Assembly (NCBI GenBank): GCA_013414765.1
Contig: CP058708.1
Span: 3,219,553 to 3,283,552 of the forward strand
Source of the DNA: Candidatus Accumulibacter cognatus
GTDB taxonomy: Bacteria; Pseudomonadota; Gammaproteobacteria; Burkholderiales; Rhodocyclaceae
Length of the DNA stretch: 64,000 nt
Direction: 5' to 3'
Part shown: piece by piece, positions 34,207 to 42,675 of the stretch
Layout: each line of letters begins with the position of its first letter
Position numbering within the stretch: the first letter of the stretch is position 1
Program-made: the position numbers and the translations under genes
Notes under the pieces: model-generated
The model's database searches: none
What the model was told of the DNA's origin: nothing
The model's input: the letters and a program-made list of their open reading frames with translations, nothing else

Positions 34207-37205
34207 GGCTTCTCCGCAGGTGCCGCATTGCTCGGTGCCGTCAACGGCAGGGTCAGCAGGTACGTCGTTCCGACCCTCGGCGCGCTTTGCAGCGCGATCT
34301 TCCCGCCGAGAATCCCGGTCACGATGTTATATACGATGTTCATTCCCAAACCGCTTCCCCCCCGGCCCAACCGGGTCGTGAAGAAGGGGTCGAAGACGCG
34401 TTCCCGGACTTCTGCAGACATGCCGCAGCCATCGTCGCTGACTTCGATCTCAACCGTCGTGGTTCCTCGCTGTCGTGCGGCAATGCGCATCGTTCGGTTA
34501 TCGAGGCCATCGAAGGCATGGACAAAAGCGTTCTCCACGAGATTGGTGATGATCTGGCCAAAAGGTCCGGGATAGCTGTCGAGGGTGATTTCCCCGTCGA
34601 CTACGATAACGATGCGATGTGTCGTTTTCTTGAGGCGCGGATGCAGCGTCGCCATCACCTCATCGATCACCGTGCGTAGGTCGAAGCTGCGTCGCTGGGA
34701 ACTGGTCTGGTCGACGGCCACTTGCTTGAAACCGTGGATCAATTCGGCCGCCTGCCCCAATCCCGAGGCAAGCAGTCGCGCGCCGTGGTCGAGGTCGTCG
34801 GCGAGTTCGTTGAGGGTCGACCGGCGCACGGTGCCACCGGCGATCGCGCGGCGGAATTGGTCGATCTTCTCGCTGAGCGAGGTCGACACGGTCAGGCTAT
34901 TGCCGATCGGTGTATTGAGTTCGTGGGCGACGCCGGCGACCAGACGCCCGAGCGAGGCCAGCTTCTCGGATTCAACCAACTCGCGCTTTGCTTCGGTCAG
35001 GATCGCAACAGTCGTTTCCAAATCGCTGTTGGTACGGGTCAACTCCTGGGTCCGCTCGGCCACGCGTTGCTCCAGCATCCCCAGAGTGTGGGCGAGCTCG
35101 CGCTGCGCCAGTAGACGTTCGAGCTCGGCGCCGGCGCGGCTGGCAAACAGCTTCAGCATCGCCGCCGGCTGGAATCCATCGGCGAGCGATTCCCGCCACT
35201 GGGCGCTGATCAGTCCGATCGGGCGCCCGGTCTGGTCGACCAGCGGTTGACCGGCCCAGGCGCTGATTCCTTCTGTGAGGTCGTGGTCTTGCGGGAACAC
35301 CTCTCTGACCCGGTCGCGAAAACAAAGATACCCGTCGACCAGAGTCTGCTCGCCGGGTGTTCCGATGAGCTTCATTTTGCAATTCTCGGCGAGGCCCGTC
35401 TGCGTCATCCGGCCGAGTGTACTGATTTGAGGTGGTTGGTCCTGGAGCAACTCTCCAACCATCGCAGAATCGGCGCCGACGGCTTCGGCAAGCGCAGCGG
35501 CGAGACTGCGGAAATAGTCCTCGCCGGCACTTACCGCGAGGCGCTCACCGAGTACGCGCATCGAATTGTCGAATCGCTTGCGCTCGGTAATATCGCGCAA
35601 GGTCCCGATGGCCCTGCGCTTCCCATCGACTTGGATCGGCGAGACGGTGAGTTCGACGGCAATCGTCTTGCCCGAGCGGGTGAGGGCGGGGAGTTCGCGC
35701 ACCCTGTTCAGCGTTGGGCCGGTTCCGGTGGCGATGTAGTTCCGGAAACTGGATTCAGCCTTGGAGACGAGTTGGGACGGGGCGAGCAAGCGATGCAGGT
35801 CGCGGCCAATCGCCTCGTCTGCGCTATAGCCGAATGTGCGTTCCGCGGCCGGGTTCCAGGTCACGATTTGCCCATTTTCGTCGATGGTGATGATCGCGTC
35901 GTTGGTGGCCTGGCTGTAGGCGACGAGGGTCCCTTCCTGTTCGAGTATGCGGCGGGTCTGCTGGCGGACTTGGGTGTCCAGCGCTTCGTGCCATTCACTG
36001 ACGCGCTCGACCATCGCGTTGAAGGTTTGGGCAAGATCGGCGATTTCGCTGTTGCCCCGGACTCCTGCCCGAGTACTCAGATCACCTGCCTCGATCCGCC
36101 GCGCGGCCCAGATCAGGCGGCGGATCGGACGTGTAATCCCGCGCGCGCTGAAGATTGCCGTGGCCAAGAAGGCAACGATCCCGGCTACCGTGAGCAGGAT
36201 CGTCGTCCGGTTGTGTTCGCGGAGCGCCTCCAGAACTTCACTCTCGTCCTTCTTGACCACCAGGCCCCAGCCAACCTCGGGCGACATCCGCACGTAGCGG
36301 TACGCGGCCAGAACCGGCTCACCACGGTAATCCGGCGCGGCGATCTGTCCCTCCCCACCGCGCACTGCCAGACTGGCGATCCTCGACTCGTCGATATTGG
36401 CAGCCCCAGCGGCGCCGTTTCCGTCGGCCAGCGGGTACCGCGGTTGCAACACGAAGCGTCCGCTAGCGTCGTACAGGAGAACTTCGCCGCTGGTACCGCG
36501 CAACTCGCTGAGCATACCATCAATGTGATTGCGCAGTTCGCCTTCGAGGTCAATCGCCACAACGAAGAGACCGAGAACGGCATCACTCCGAGGGTCGATC
36601 ACTTGGCGAAAAATTCTAAGTATAGTGCGTGAACGGCCTTCGCTGGCGTTGATTGCGAGCGTCTCCTCTGCACCGCTGGCGGTCAGTATGGGCAAGGTCG
36701 CTGCGTCGAAAGCGGTGGTTCCGATCCTCTCACTTTCCGAAGCAGCAACGACTATGCCCGAGCGCGCATCGATCAGTAGGATCGATTCGTATCCGCCGAA
36801 GGTGTCATGGATCAGTGCCAGATACTCGGCGACCGAGTCGTCTTCGTTGGCTTTTCGAAGAGTAGCGGGAGTTCGGTCGCGAGTCCGGAACTGCCGGAGG
36901 TGCTCGACGATCCCCGGCTGTTTGGCGAAGACAAGGAGATCATTACGCCGCTCGCGGATCCAGGTCTCGATCCCAGCCTTGCTCGCGTCGGCGGCCGCCG
37001 ACAATTTATGAAGTTCTTCCTCGGTGAGCTGGTGGATCCACCCGTGGACACCCGCCGGTTGCAAGCCGTAGAGCCCTACGCTCTGGATCAGGATCATGAC
37101 GATGAGAAACAGGCTGGCGAACAGCAGTACGATTCGCGCCGAGATCGTTCGCCACCACGCCGTCTTGTCCTTCGCGCGAAACGGATTTGGCCGGAGGGGG
37201 TCCAT
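34203..37205 (-). CDS. Membrane sensor histidine kinase (dCache-HAMP-PAS-GAF-HisKA-HATPase)
   Basis: A 1000-residue kinase. TM1 lies at about 23-45 (IVLLFASLFLIVMILIQSVG), then a periplasmic dCache-type sensor (about 60-330), TM2 near 340-358, HAMP, a PAS domain (NDAIITIDENGQIVTWNPAA), a GAF-like domain (about 560-720), a coiled coil, HisKA with LVAGVAHELNTPIGNSLTVS, and HATPase with NLVENAFVHAF, SDDGCGM and GRGGSGLGMNI. It has no receiver domain. It lies 12 bp downstream of one binding-protein gene and overlaps the EAL regulator, so a ligand-binding protein, sensor and c-di-GMP output are encoded in one row. Confidence 0.93.
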   Translation of the reverse strand: MDPLRPNPFRAKDKTAWWRTISARIVLLFASLFLIVMILIQSVGLYGLQPAGVHGWIHQLTEEELHKLSAAADASKAGIETWIRERRNDLLVFAKQPGIVEHLRQFRTRDRTPATLRKANEDDSVAEYLALIHDTFGGYESILLIDARSGIVVAASESERIGTTAFDAATLPILTASGAEETLAINASEGRSRTILRIFRQVIDPRSDAVLGLFVVAIDLEGELRNHIDGMLSELRGTSGEVLLYDASGRFVLQPRYPLADGNGAAGAANIDESRIASLAVRGGEGQIAAPDYRGEPVLAAYRYVRMSPEVGWGLVVKKDESEVLEALREHNRTTILLTVAGIVAFLATAIFSARGITRPIRRLIWAARRIEAGDLSTRAGVRGNSEIADLAQTFNAMVERVSEWHEALDTQVRQQTRRILEQEGTLVAYSQATNDAIITIDENGQIVTWNPAAERTFGYSADEAIGRDLHRLLAPSQLVSKAESSFRNYIATGTGPTLNRVRELPALTRSGKTIAVELTVSPIQVDGKRRAIGTLRDITERKRFDNSMRVLGERLAVSAGEDYFRSLAAALAEAVGADSAMVGELLQDQPPQISTLGRMTQTGLAENCKMKLIGTPGEQTLVDGYLCFRDRVREVFPQDHDLTEGISAWAGQPLVDQTGRPIGLISAQWRESLADGFQPAAMLKLFASRAGAELERLLAQRELAHTLGMLEQRVAERTQELTRTNSDLETTVAILTEAKRELVESEKLASLGRLVAGVAHELNTPIGNSLTVSTSLSEKIDQFRRAIAGGTVRRSTLNELADDLDHGARLLASGLGQAAELIHGFKQVAVDQTSSQRRSFDLRTVIDEVMATLHPRLKKTTHRIVIVVDGEITLDSYPGPFGQIITNLVENAFVHAFDGLDNRTMRIAARQRGTTTVEIEVSDDGCGMSAEVRERVFDPFFTTRLGRGGSGLGMNIVYNIVTGILGGKIALQSAPRVGTTYLLTLPLTAPSNAAPAEKP

Positions 37206-37217
37206 GGGCCGGAGGTT

Positions 37218-38327
37218 CTAGGGACGGTAATCGAACTCGTCGAGACGGTAGCGGCGGGAGTCTTTGAGCACCTGCCCGGCGATATTACGGTCGATAGATG
37301 ACTGTATTTTTGCCCAGCTTAATTGGGCCGGAAGCATCCCCGATTTCTTGAAGAATTCGAAGTTGCGTGACAGAGCCGATCCGCTTTCCGACTCGTTGGC
37401 CGGAATTCTTGGCGCGCCGGCAATCTCGAGCAGATCCTGGCGTGTGAAACGGATGATCTCGCCTTCACTAATCGTCGGTTCACGACCTGAGAACTCGCGC
37501 ATCGCAGTCAAGGTCCACTGGCTGGCGTGGGTCAGGTTGTCACGTCCCCGGCCGAGCCAGCGCACTGCCCGATGCAGGCTGGCGACCAGCAGACGGGCGC
37601 CTTCCGGGTTTCGAATGGAAAGCGAGCGTTGGAGGATGAAATACGCTGGGCTGATTTGCTTATGCAGAGCACCGAAGCGGATGGGATGTTGCCGGAGGAC
37701 GCTCGACGGCGTCGGTTCGAACGCCGAAAAGGCGTCGATGCGGCCGGCGAGTAACGCGGAAGGCATGTCGCTGACGTTCATCTGCACGAGCGTGACATCG
37801 CTCTCGGTCAAACCGGCGCTGTCAAGGCCGTGCAGCAAAGCGTTATGTCCTGAGGTTCCAGCGGCATTGCCGATCCGTTTGCCTCTAAGGTCCACCATGC
37901 GCCAGCTTTTCGGTCCGACGACGGTAGCAAAAGATTGTCGGACATACCCGACCAACATGACATCAGTCTGGGCTACGGCACTAATCGCGACGACATCTGT
38001 GGGCATGCTGGCGTCAAGTTTTCCAGCAACTATGTCCTTCAGCGAATCGACACCTTTTTCATACGGATGCCAGCGGAACTCCAGGCCGGCACTTTCAGCC
38101 TGTTGCTGCAGGATCCTGTCACGGCGCATGACTTCGCCAAGCACCGACATCGGCGTTGCGAAGACTCCATAGCCGATGTCGATAATCCTCTCGTGGGTGC
38201 CGAACTCGTAGTTCGGCGCTGCCGACGCATGATTCGCCGACAGCACGATACCAGCCGCGACGAGCATCGTTCTTACCGCCAATGCAAGTCTTGCCGGACG
38301 TTTCGTCAAAGGATTATTGCCTTCCAA
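37218..38327 (-). CDS. Periplasmic substrate-binding protein, PhnD/SsuA-like (copy 1)
   Basis: A 369-residue protein with an N-terminal signal segment (LALAVRTMLVAAGIVLSANHASA, cleavage near SASA-A). The type-2 binding-protein fold is suggested by DLRGKRIGNAAGTSGHNALL, MPSALLAGRIDAFSAFEPTP and AVRWLGRGRDNLTHASQW. It is a paralogue of the protein at 38691-39782: both share RRDRIL, GKLDA, LAGRIDAFSAFEP and a C-terminal RYR.D.FDY motif. No ABC permease or ATPase is nearby; it is immediately upstream of the kinase, so a sensory rather than transport role is favoured. The ligand is unknown. Confidence 0.87.
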   Translation of the reverse strand: MEGNNPLTKRPARLALAVRTMLVAAGIVLSANHASAAPNYEFGTHERIIDIGYGVFATPMSVLGEVMRRDRILQQQAESAGLEFRWHPYEKGVDSLKDIVAGKLDASMPTDVVAISAVAQTDVMLVGYVRQSFATVVGPKSWRMVDLRGKRIGNAAGTSGHNALLHGLDSAGLTESDVTLVQMNVSDMPSALLAGRIDAFSAFEPTPSSVLRQHPIRFGALHKQISPAYFILQRSLSIRNPEGARLLVASLHRAVRWLGRGRDNLTHASQWTLTAMREFSGREPTISEGEIIRFTRQDLLEIAGAPRIPANESESGSALSRNFEFFKKSGMLPAQLSWAKIQSSIDRNIAGQVLKDSRRYRLDEFDYRP

Positions 38328-38690
38328 TACGGTTGTTATCCTGAGTCGCCAAAGCGAATTCTTCAGTGCTGGCTATTATCTAGTTAGTAATAGTATACTG
38401 GATCATAAAGTAATATTGCAGAGATCGTAGAATCGCCTTCATCGAAGTTGCGTGTTCCGCTTTTCCATGAGCCATCGTACTGGAGTGAAGACAATGTCGA
38501 GACCGTGGACCCGGCGATCGACGGGCCTCCCGTCGACCCTAACCCGGCAGTGGCCGCGTTGCAAAGTTTGGACCCGCCGCCGGTGCGATCGGACTACTTG
38601 GGATAGCATACGGTCGGGGTTTCGGGTTGCGCTATTCTTTGCGCGCACGGAGGGATTCCTATTCTCACCGCCTCGTCAGAGCACGAGCCG
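38328..38690. promoter_or_regulatory. Divergent intergenic region between the two binding-protein genes
   Basis: A 363-bp gap. The left half (38370-38430) is unusually AT-rich (CTAGTTAGTAATAGTATACT) for this genome and would hold the promoter of the minus-strand operon. The right half contains a coding-like fragment at 38448-38606 (separate entry). No sigma-54 -24/-12 element was seen. Any plus-strand promoter for the second binding-protein gene should lie after 38606. Confidence 0.45.
38448..38606 (+). pseudogene. Unrecognised 52-codon coding-like fragment
   Basis: A plus frame from TTG 38448 to TAG 38606 reads LRVPLFHEPSYWSEDNVETV, then DPAIDGPPVDPNPAVAALQS and LDPPPVRSDYLG. Amino-acid composition and Pro-rich periodicity look protein-like and unlike shadow frames nearby. 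There is no ATG and no ribosome site, and the frame closes 4 codons before the AAT-rich tract. I do not recognise it; it may be the 3' end of a lost gene. Confidence is low. Confidence 0.3.
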
Positions 38691-39782
38691 ATGACTATCT
38701 TGGGTCGTTCTATCTCGGGTCGTTTTCTGCTGCTCGTCCTTGTGCTTGGTGCTGTTCGGGCCGGCGCCGAAGATTCACCGTATTACGCGAAATATAAGTA
38801 CGGCAGTTCCGCAGCGGAAATCGATTTCGGCCCGGTGATTACTGCCGTGCCGAATGCGGTCGTCGCCGAGGTCATCCGCCGGGACCGCATCCTCCGCGAG
38901 GGACTGGGACGCAACACGCTGCGTTACCATCCGCTCGATAAAGGCCCCGACGCGGTTGCCCTGATGCTGGATGGCAAACTCGACGCAACCTTGCAATCCG
39001 ACATCACGATGCTGGAACTGGCGGCGGCGGTGGAGATTACCAATGTTGCGCTGTTCAAGGAAAATTTCGGCGTGGTGGTCGCACGCAAAGGACAGGCAAT
39101 CGCCGAATTGCGCGGCAAGCGAGTCGGCACGCCGGGCGGCGGTGCAGGTCATTTCACGCTGTTGCAGGCGCTCGACCAAGCCGGCTTGCGCGATGCCGAC
39201 ATCGTGCCTGTGCGCATGGAGGTTCGCGACATGCCGGCGGCGCTGCTCGCGGGTCGGATCGACGCATTCTCAGCGTTCGAGCCGGCGCCAAGCACCGTTC
39301 TGCTCAAACACGGCGATCGATACGCGGCAATCTACCGTCACCGCTCACCGGGGTATCTGATCGTCACCCGCAAGATCCGAAAGGAAAATCCCGAGGCCGT
39401 GACGCAGCTTGCGGCGGCGTTGGCGCGTGCAGTGAACTGGTTGCGGCGCGACCGAAACAATCTACAGCGGGCGAGCGAGTGGGCAGCGCAGGCGATAGCA
39501 ACGTTCAAGGGACCGCAACTGACGGTCAAGGAGATCATGCAGATGACCCGGAGCAGCTTGCTTGAGTTGCGCGAAGTGCCGCAAATGGCACGCCCCGATG
39601 CCGAGAGCAATTCCTTGATCGCGCGCAACTTTCGTTTCTTGAAGGAGCACGGGCGCCTGCCGGCGAGCGCGGAGTGGAATTCCGTACATCAGAGCTTCGA
39701 TTTTGGCGTCATGAGCGAGGTGCTCTCCAACCGTAAGCGCTACCGGATCGACACGTTCGACTACGAAATGCCGGTGGACTGA
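38691..39782 (+). CDS. Periplasmic substrate-binding protein, PhnD/SsuA-like (copy 2)
   Basis: A 363-residue protein with a signal peptide (FLLLVLVLGAVRAGA). It shares the layout of its divergent paralogue: GPVITAVPNAVVAEVIRRDR, MLDGKLDATLQSDITMLELA, ELRGKRVGTPGGGAGHFTLL, MPAALLAGRIDAFSAFEPAP and the terminal RYRIDTFDYEMP. It is transcribed away from the kinase operon. Ligand unknown. Both copies could load the dCache sensor with different ligands; this is inference. The start is the first ATG of the frame; GAGCACGAGCCG upstream is a poor ribosome site. Confidence 0.86.
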   Translation: MTILGRSISGRFLLLVLVLGAVRAGAEDSPYYAKYKYGSSAAEIDFGPVITAVPNAVVAEVIRRDRILREGLGRNTLRYHPLDKGPDAVALMLDGKLDATLQSDITMLELAAAVEITNVALFKENFGVVVARKGQAIAELRGKRVGTPGGGAGHFTLLQALDQAGLRDADIVPVRMEVRDMPAALLAGRIDAFSAFEPAPSTVLLKHGDRYAAIYRHRSPGYLIVTRKIRKENPEAVTQLAAALARAVNWLRRDRNNLQRASEWAAQAIATFKGPQLTVKEIMQMTRSSLLELREVPQMARPDAESNSLIARNFRFLKEHGRLPASAEWNSVHQSFDFGVMSEVLSNRKRYRIDTFDYEMPVD

Positions 39783-40056
39783 CGGCGCCATAGCGGGGGT
39801 CGCTCAAGGAAGCCGCCGGCAAGGTCGACGTCATCGTCTACGGGAAGGGTCCGGTTACGACCGAGTTCGCGTGGGAAAAGTGCGAGCGCGCCGGGGCTGT
39901 GGCTTCCGTCGAAGCGTCCGTGACTAGGTGTGCGGAGCAGCAGCGCTGTGCCTCATGCCGCCGAGGCGTCGCCGGTGATCACAAAGGACTATGCTCGTGC
40001 ACGAATCGCGTAGCGTGCGCATTCTGACTAAGAATAGGAGTCTTATACCCCTTTTG
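39783..40056. other. Spacer with a short coding-like fragment
   Basis: Between the binding protein and the IS4-family element. The plus frame 39794-40028 is open and begins RGSLKEAAGKVDVIVYGKGP, VTTEFAWEKCERAGAVASVE, then turns Cys/Arg-rich and non-protein-like. The first 40 residues resemble real coding sequence, but I do not recognise the family, and there is no start codon. It may be a gene fragment left by rearrangement. Confidence 0.25.
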
Positions 40057-40066
40057 GCAACAATCG

Positions 40067-41254
40067 CTTACCACCCATCACTTTTAATGTAATCTCTGAC
40101 TACTATGGGCCAACACATTGAGAGACGATGGGCAAGACGAACAAATTAGCAGACGAGGTACGGCTTGGTCTGGAAGAGGCCCTCCCTGGGATGCGCAAGA
40201 CGATCCTGAAAAAGTTGCCGTTGGCGGTGGCTGCGATGATCGAGGCGCGCACGCCGAACACGATGGAGTTGTCGACGCTGCTGCCGCTCGAGACGGAACG
40301 TGCGGACATGCGCGAGCAGTGGCTGCGTAGGTTGCTGACGAACCGGCTGATCGACAGTGGTGAGGTGCTCGAACCCTTCGGTCGTCGAGCGCTTGAGCAA
40401 GCGGCGGCGGGAGGGCAGACGATTCTGCTGTCGATGGATCAGACCGACTTGGGCGATCGTTTCGCGGTGCTGACGATCAGTGTGCGCTGCGGTGATCGCT
40501 CTCTGCCGTTGGTGTGGCGGATCGAGGAAGGCGAGGCCAATATTGGCTTTGCCGGGCAGCAGGTGCTGCTGGAGCAGGTACGGGCCGGGTTGTCGGAAGG
40601 CGTGGCGGTGATGCTGCTGGCGGATCGATTTTACCCCTCTGTGGCCCTGTTCGAGTGGCTCATCGCGGCGGGCTGGCAGTATCGGCTGCGCCTGAAGGGG
40701 AACCTGTTGGTCGATATCGGTTGCGCTGACATCGGGACCACCGGCGAGCTAGCCGCCGGTGTGCGAGAGCGCTATGAGGGGAATGCGCGTCTGTTCGAAG
40801 CGGGTATCCCAACGGCCATTGGGGTGCTGCATGAGCCTGAACACCCCGAGCCCTGGATAATCGCCATAGATTGTCCGCCCAACCGGGCTGCGGTCCGGGA
40901 CTACGGCTCGCGCTGGGCCATCGAACCCATGTTCTCGGACTTCAAGAGCCGCGGCTTTCGTTTGGAGGATACCAAGCTCGAAGCACCCAAGCGTCTCGAT
41001 TGCCTGATTTTGATCATGGCGCTGGCCATGTACTGGTGTGTTCAATCCGGCCAAGAGGACGCCCGATGCAACCCCACTGCCACTGAAAAGAAAGCCCGTG
41101 AGCAGACCGATCCAAACCACTGGAGCGTCCGCAAAGCCTATCGCAGCGCGCTATCCTGGTTCAAACGCGGCCTCCGTCTCCTGTTGAGGCGCGCTGTCAG
41201 CGCACTGCCTCTGCCCAAGTTCTTCCAGGGGGCCGAAACCTGATAGGTGGTAAG
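40067..41254 (+). mobile_element. IS4-family insertion sequence with 10-bp target duplication
   Basis: Ends are CTTACCACCCATCA (40067-40080) and its near-perfect inverse TGATAGGTGGTAAG (41241-41254), a 14-bp terminal inverted repeat with one mismatch. Directly outside both ends stands GCAACAATCG (40057-40066 and 41255-41264), a perfect 10-bp target-site duplication. Size is 1188 bp. The single intact transposase gene fills it. The intact duplication points to a fairly recent insertion. Confidence 0.9.
40128..41243 (+). CDS. IS4-family transposase
   Basis: A 371-residue DDE transposase without frameshifts. The three catalytic blocks are LLSMDQTDLGDR (D1), VMLLADRFYPSVALFEWL (D2) and the YREK-type YGSRWAIEPMFSDFKSRGF (E). 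The C-terminal basic region (WFKRGLRLLLRRAVS) is typical. It lies inside well-defined inverted repeats and target duplications, so the element is probably capable of movement. Confidence 0.93.
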   Translation: MGKTNKLADEVRLGLEEALPGMRKTILKKLPLAVAAMIEARTPNTMELSTLLPLETERADMREQWLRRLLTNRLIDSGEVLEPFGRRALEQAAAGGQTILLSMDQTDLGDRFAVLTISVRCGDRSLPLVWRIEEGEANIGFAGQQVLLEQVRAGLSEGVAVMLLADRFYPSVALFEWLIAAGWQYRLRLKGNLLVDIGCADIGTTGELAAGVRERYEGNARLFEAGIPTAIGVLHEPEHPEPWIIAIDCPPNRAAVRDYGSRWAIEPMFSDFKSRGFRLEDTKLEAPKRLDCLILIMALAMYWCVQSGQEDARCNPTATEKKAREQTDPNHWSVRKAYRSALSWFKRGLRLLLRRAVSALPLPKFFQGAET

Positions 41255-41372
41255 GCAACAATCGGAGGACATGGGATCTTGGACATCCGCCGAGTTATAA
41301 AGCGCGACTACTGAGCTCTGTGTCCGGGAACTTGCTTTATCGTGCCTGAGGCGGGTGATTTGCACCGGTCAG

Positions 41373-41590
41373 TTTGCGTCCGGGTAACACGCGATCCGCG
41401 GATCGGACTCGACTTCCGGAATCGGTTGAAATTGCGGATCGATGTCGTCGCGATTGACGGTCGAACATTCCCACAAGGGCGCCCGCAGTTCGCAGCGAGG
41501 CCACTGCGGACCTGGCTGGAGAAGCATTCGCAGGATCGGGCCGGCGCCCGGGGCGGCGTCGGGCTCTCCAACCGTACCGACAACGACTAG
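41373..41590 (-). pseudogene. IS91-family transposase, C-terminal remnant (copy 2)
   Basis: The minus frame reads GTVGEPDAAPGAGPILRMLL, then RAPLWECSTVNRDDIDPQFQ and PIPEVESDPRIAC. The order GEP / AP / PLWE / DPQ.QP.PE / DPRIA parallels copy 1 at 29240-29680 (GEPTSP, APTRGPPWW, DPQAQPAPDYEFDQRIAW). It is strongly diverged and has no catalytic region. The call rests on this pattern, so confidence is moderate. Confidence 0.45.
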
Positions 41591-41598
41591 GCCAGCAT

Positions 41599-42408
41599 GG
41601 CTACCGGCAAGGGAGTCATCCCGGGCGACACCAGGGTAGCCGCCGTCGCTCACCAAGCCCAGGCCATCGTCACGGCCTAGGCCCACGGCATGGGTTCCGA
41701 ACAGGAAGTGCTCCTGCGCTGGTGGTCGAGGCCATCGCACTCTTGCGCCGCCACGAAACGCTCATCACGGCCGATGCCGGCGACTACCGAGAAGCCAACC
41801 TGAAGGCCCTGGCGTCGGCCGCGATCCCCGCACTCATTGCCGATACCGCCATGCGAGGACATGACGAACGCTTCCAGGACCAGGGCCGCCACCAGGCGAA
41901 GCCGGACCTGCTCGACGACAAGGGCAAGCCCCCGAAAGAAGCCAGGCGCTTCCGGCCGGCCGACTTCGACGACGATCGTGAAGCCGGCACCTGCATCGGT
42001 CCGGCCGGCAAGGCCCTGTACCAGAAAGGGTCGAACGGTCTCCACAACGGCCACCTGGCCACCAGATTCACCGGCAGCCAGCGGGATGGCGTGCCCTGTG
42101 GGCTGCGGGCTCGATGCCTGAGAACCCCGGAGAGGACACGGGTCCGACAGGTTTACTTCCGGGGCAAGTACCCAGCTGCCGAGGAAAGCCACACCGACCG
42201 GAGGAAGCGCGCCATCGATCGCGAAGAGGGCCGGCGCTGTGACGACCGGCGTTTTGCCAGGGTGAAACCGGTGTTCGGCAATCTTTGGGCAAACAGCGGC
42301 TGGACCGCTTCACCCTGCGGGGGGCGAAAGAAGGTGGATGGGCACTGGAAGCTCTATTGCCGGACCCACAACCTGGAGAAATTGGCCCACCATGAATACG
42401 CCGGATGA
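41599..42408 (+). pseudogene. IS1182-family transposase remnant
   Basis: The frame from ATG 41599 (MATGKGVIPGDTRVAAVAHQ) hits a stop near 41680, continues AHGMGSEQEVLL, then shifts frame at about 41720. From there it runs ALLRRHETLITADAGDY, PADFDDDREAGTCIGPAG, RFTGSQRDGVPC and ends with VKPVFGNLWANSGW and WKLYCRTHNLEKLAHHEYAG. The last block is the signature IS1182-type C-terminus. The N-terminal half, including the first catalytic Asp, is missing. It abuts the IS91-like tail at 41590. Confidence 0.7.
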
Positions 42409-42432
42409 GGATCAGCCGATGAACGGCCCGCG

Positions 42433-42497
42433 TGACCGCGATAACTCCCGCCAAGGACCGCCTTGCAGCGCTCGCGGCCGACTCGACGTCGGCATTC
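42433..42497 (+). repeat. 65-bp direct repeat, right copy
   Basis: Begins TGACCGCGATAACTCCCGCC and ends ACTCGACGTCGGCATTC; 58 of 65 positions match 31536-31600 by eye. It sits 24 bp after the IS1182-like remnant and directly joins a von Willebrand A-type gene fragment at 42499, so its right end coincides with a recombination junction. Confidence 0.75.
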
Positions 42498-42498
42498 A

Positions 42499-42675
42499 CT
42501 GTCGCTGGTCCTGACCGACGGCCAGCCGTCGGACATCGACGTATCGGACGAGCGCCTGCCGATCACCGACGCGCATCAAGCAGTCGGCGAACTCGACCGG
42601 CAAGGAATTTTCAGCTACTTCATCAGCCTCGATGCGCAGGCCGCTGCCTATGTTAATGTGAAACAACCCGGCTTT
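42499..42675 (+). pseudogene. vWA-domain fragment resembling NorD/CbbO C-terminus
   Basis: The plus frame from 42499 reads LSLVLTDGQPSDIDVSDERL, then PITDAHQAVGELDRQGIFSY and FISLDAQAAAYVNVK. The TDG.PSDIDV...DA..AV..L...GI...ISLDA pattern is that of the C-terminal vWA domain in NorD/CbbO-type AAA-associated proteins. About 60 codons remain, without start or upstream domain. It is a truncated relic joined to the 65-bp repeat. Confidence 0.6.

Noticed and set aside
35247-36632. 461-codon plus-strand open frame
   Set aside because: Antisense to the sensor kinase and without any domain; the minus frame contains the ordered Cache-HAMP-PAS-HisKA motifs.
37218-39782. Reading the two binding proteins as an ABC import operon
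   Set aside because: No permease or ATPase gene lies within the window on either side; the partners are a kinase and regulator.
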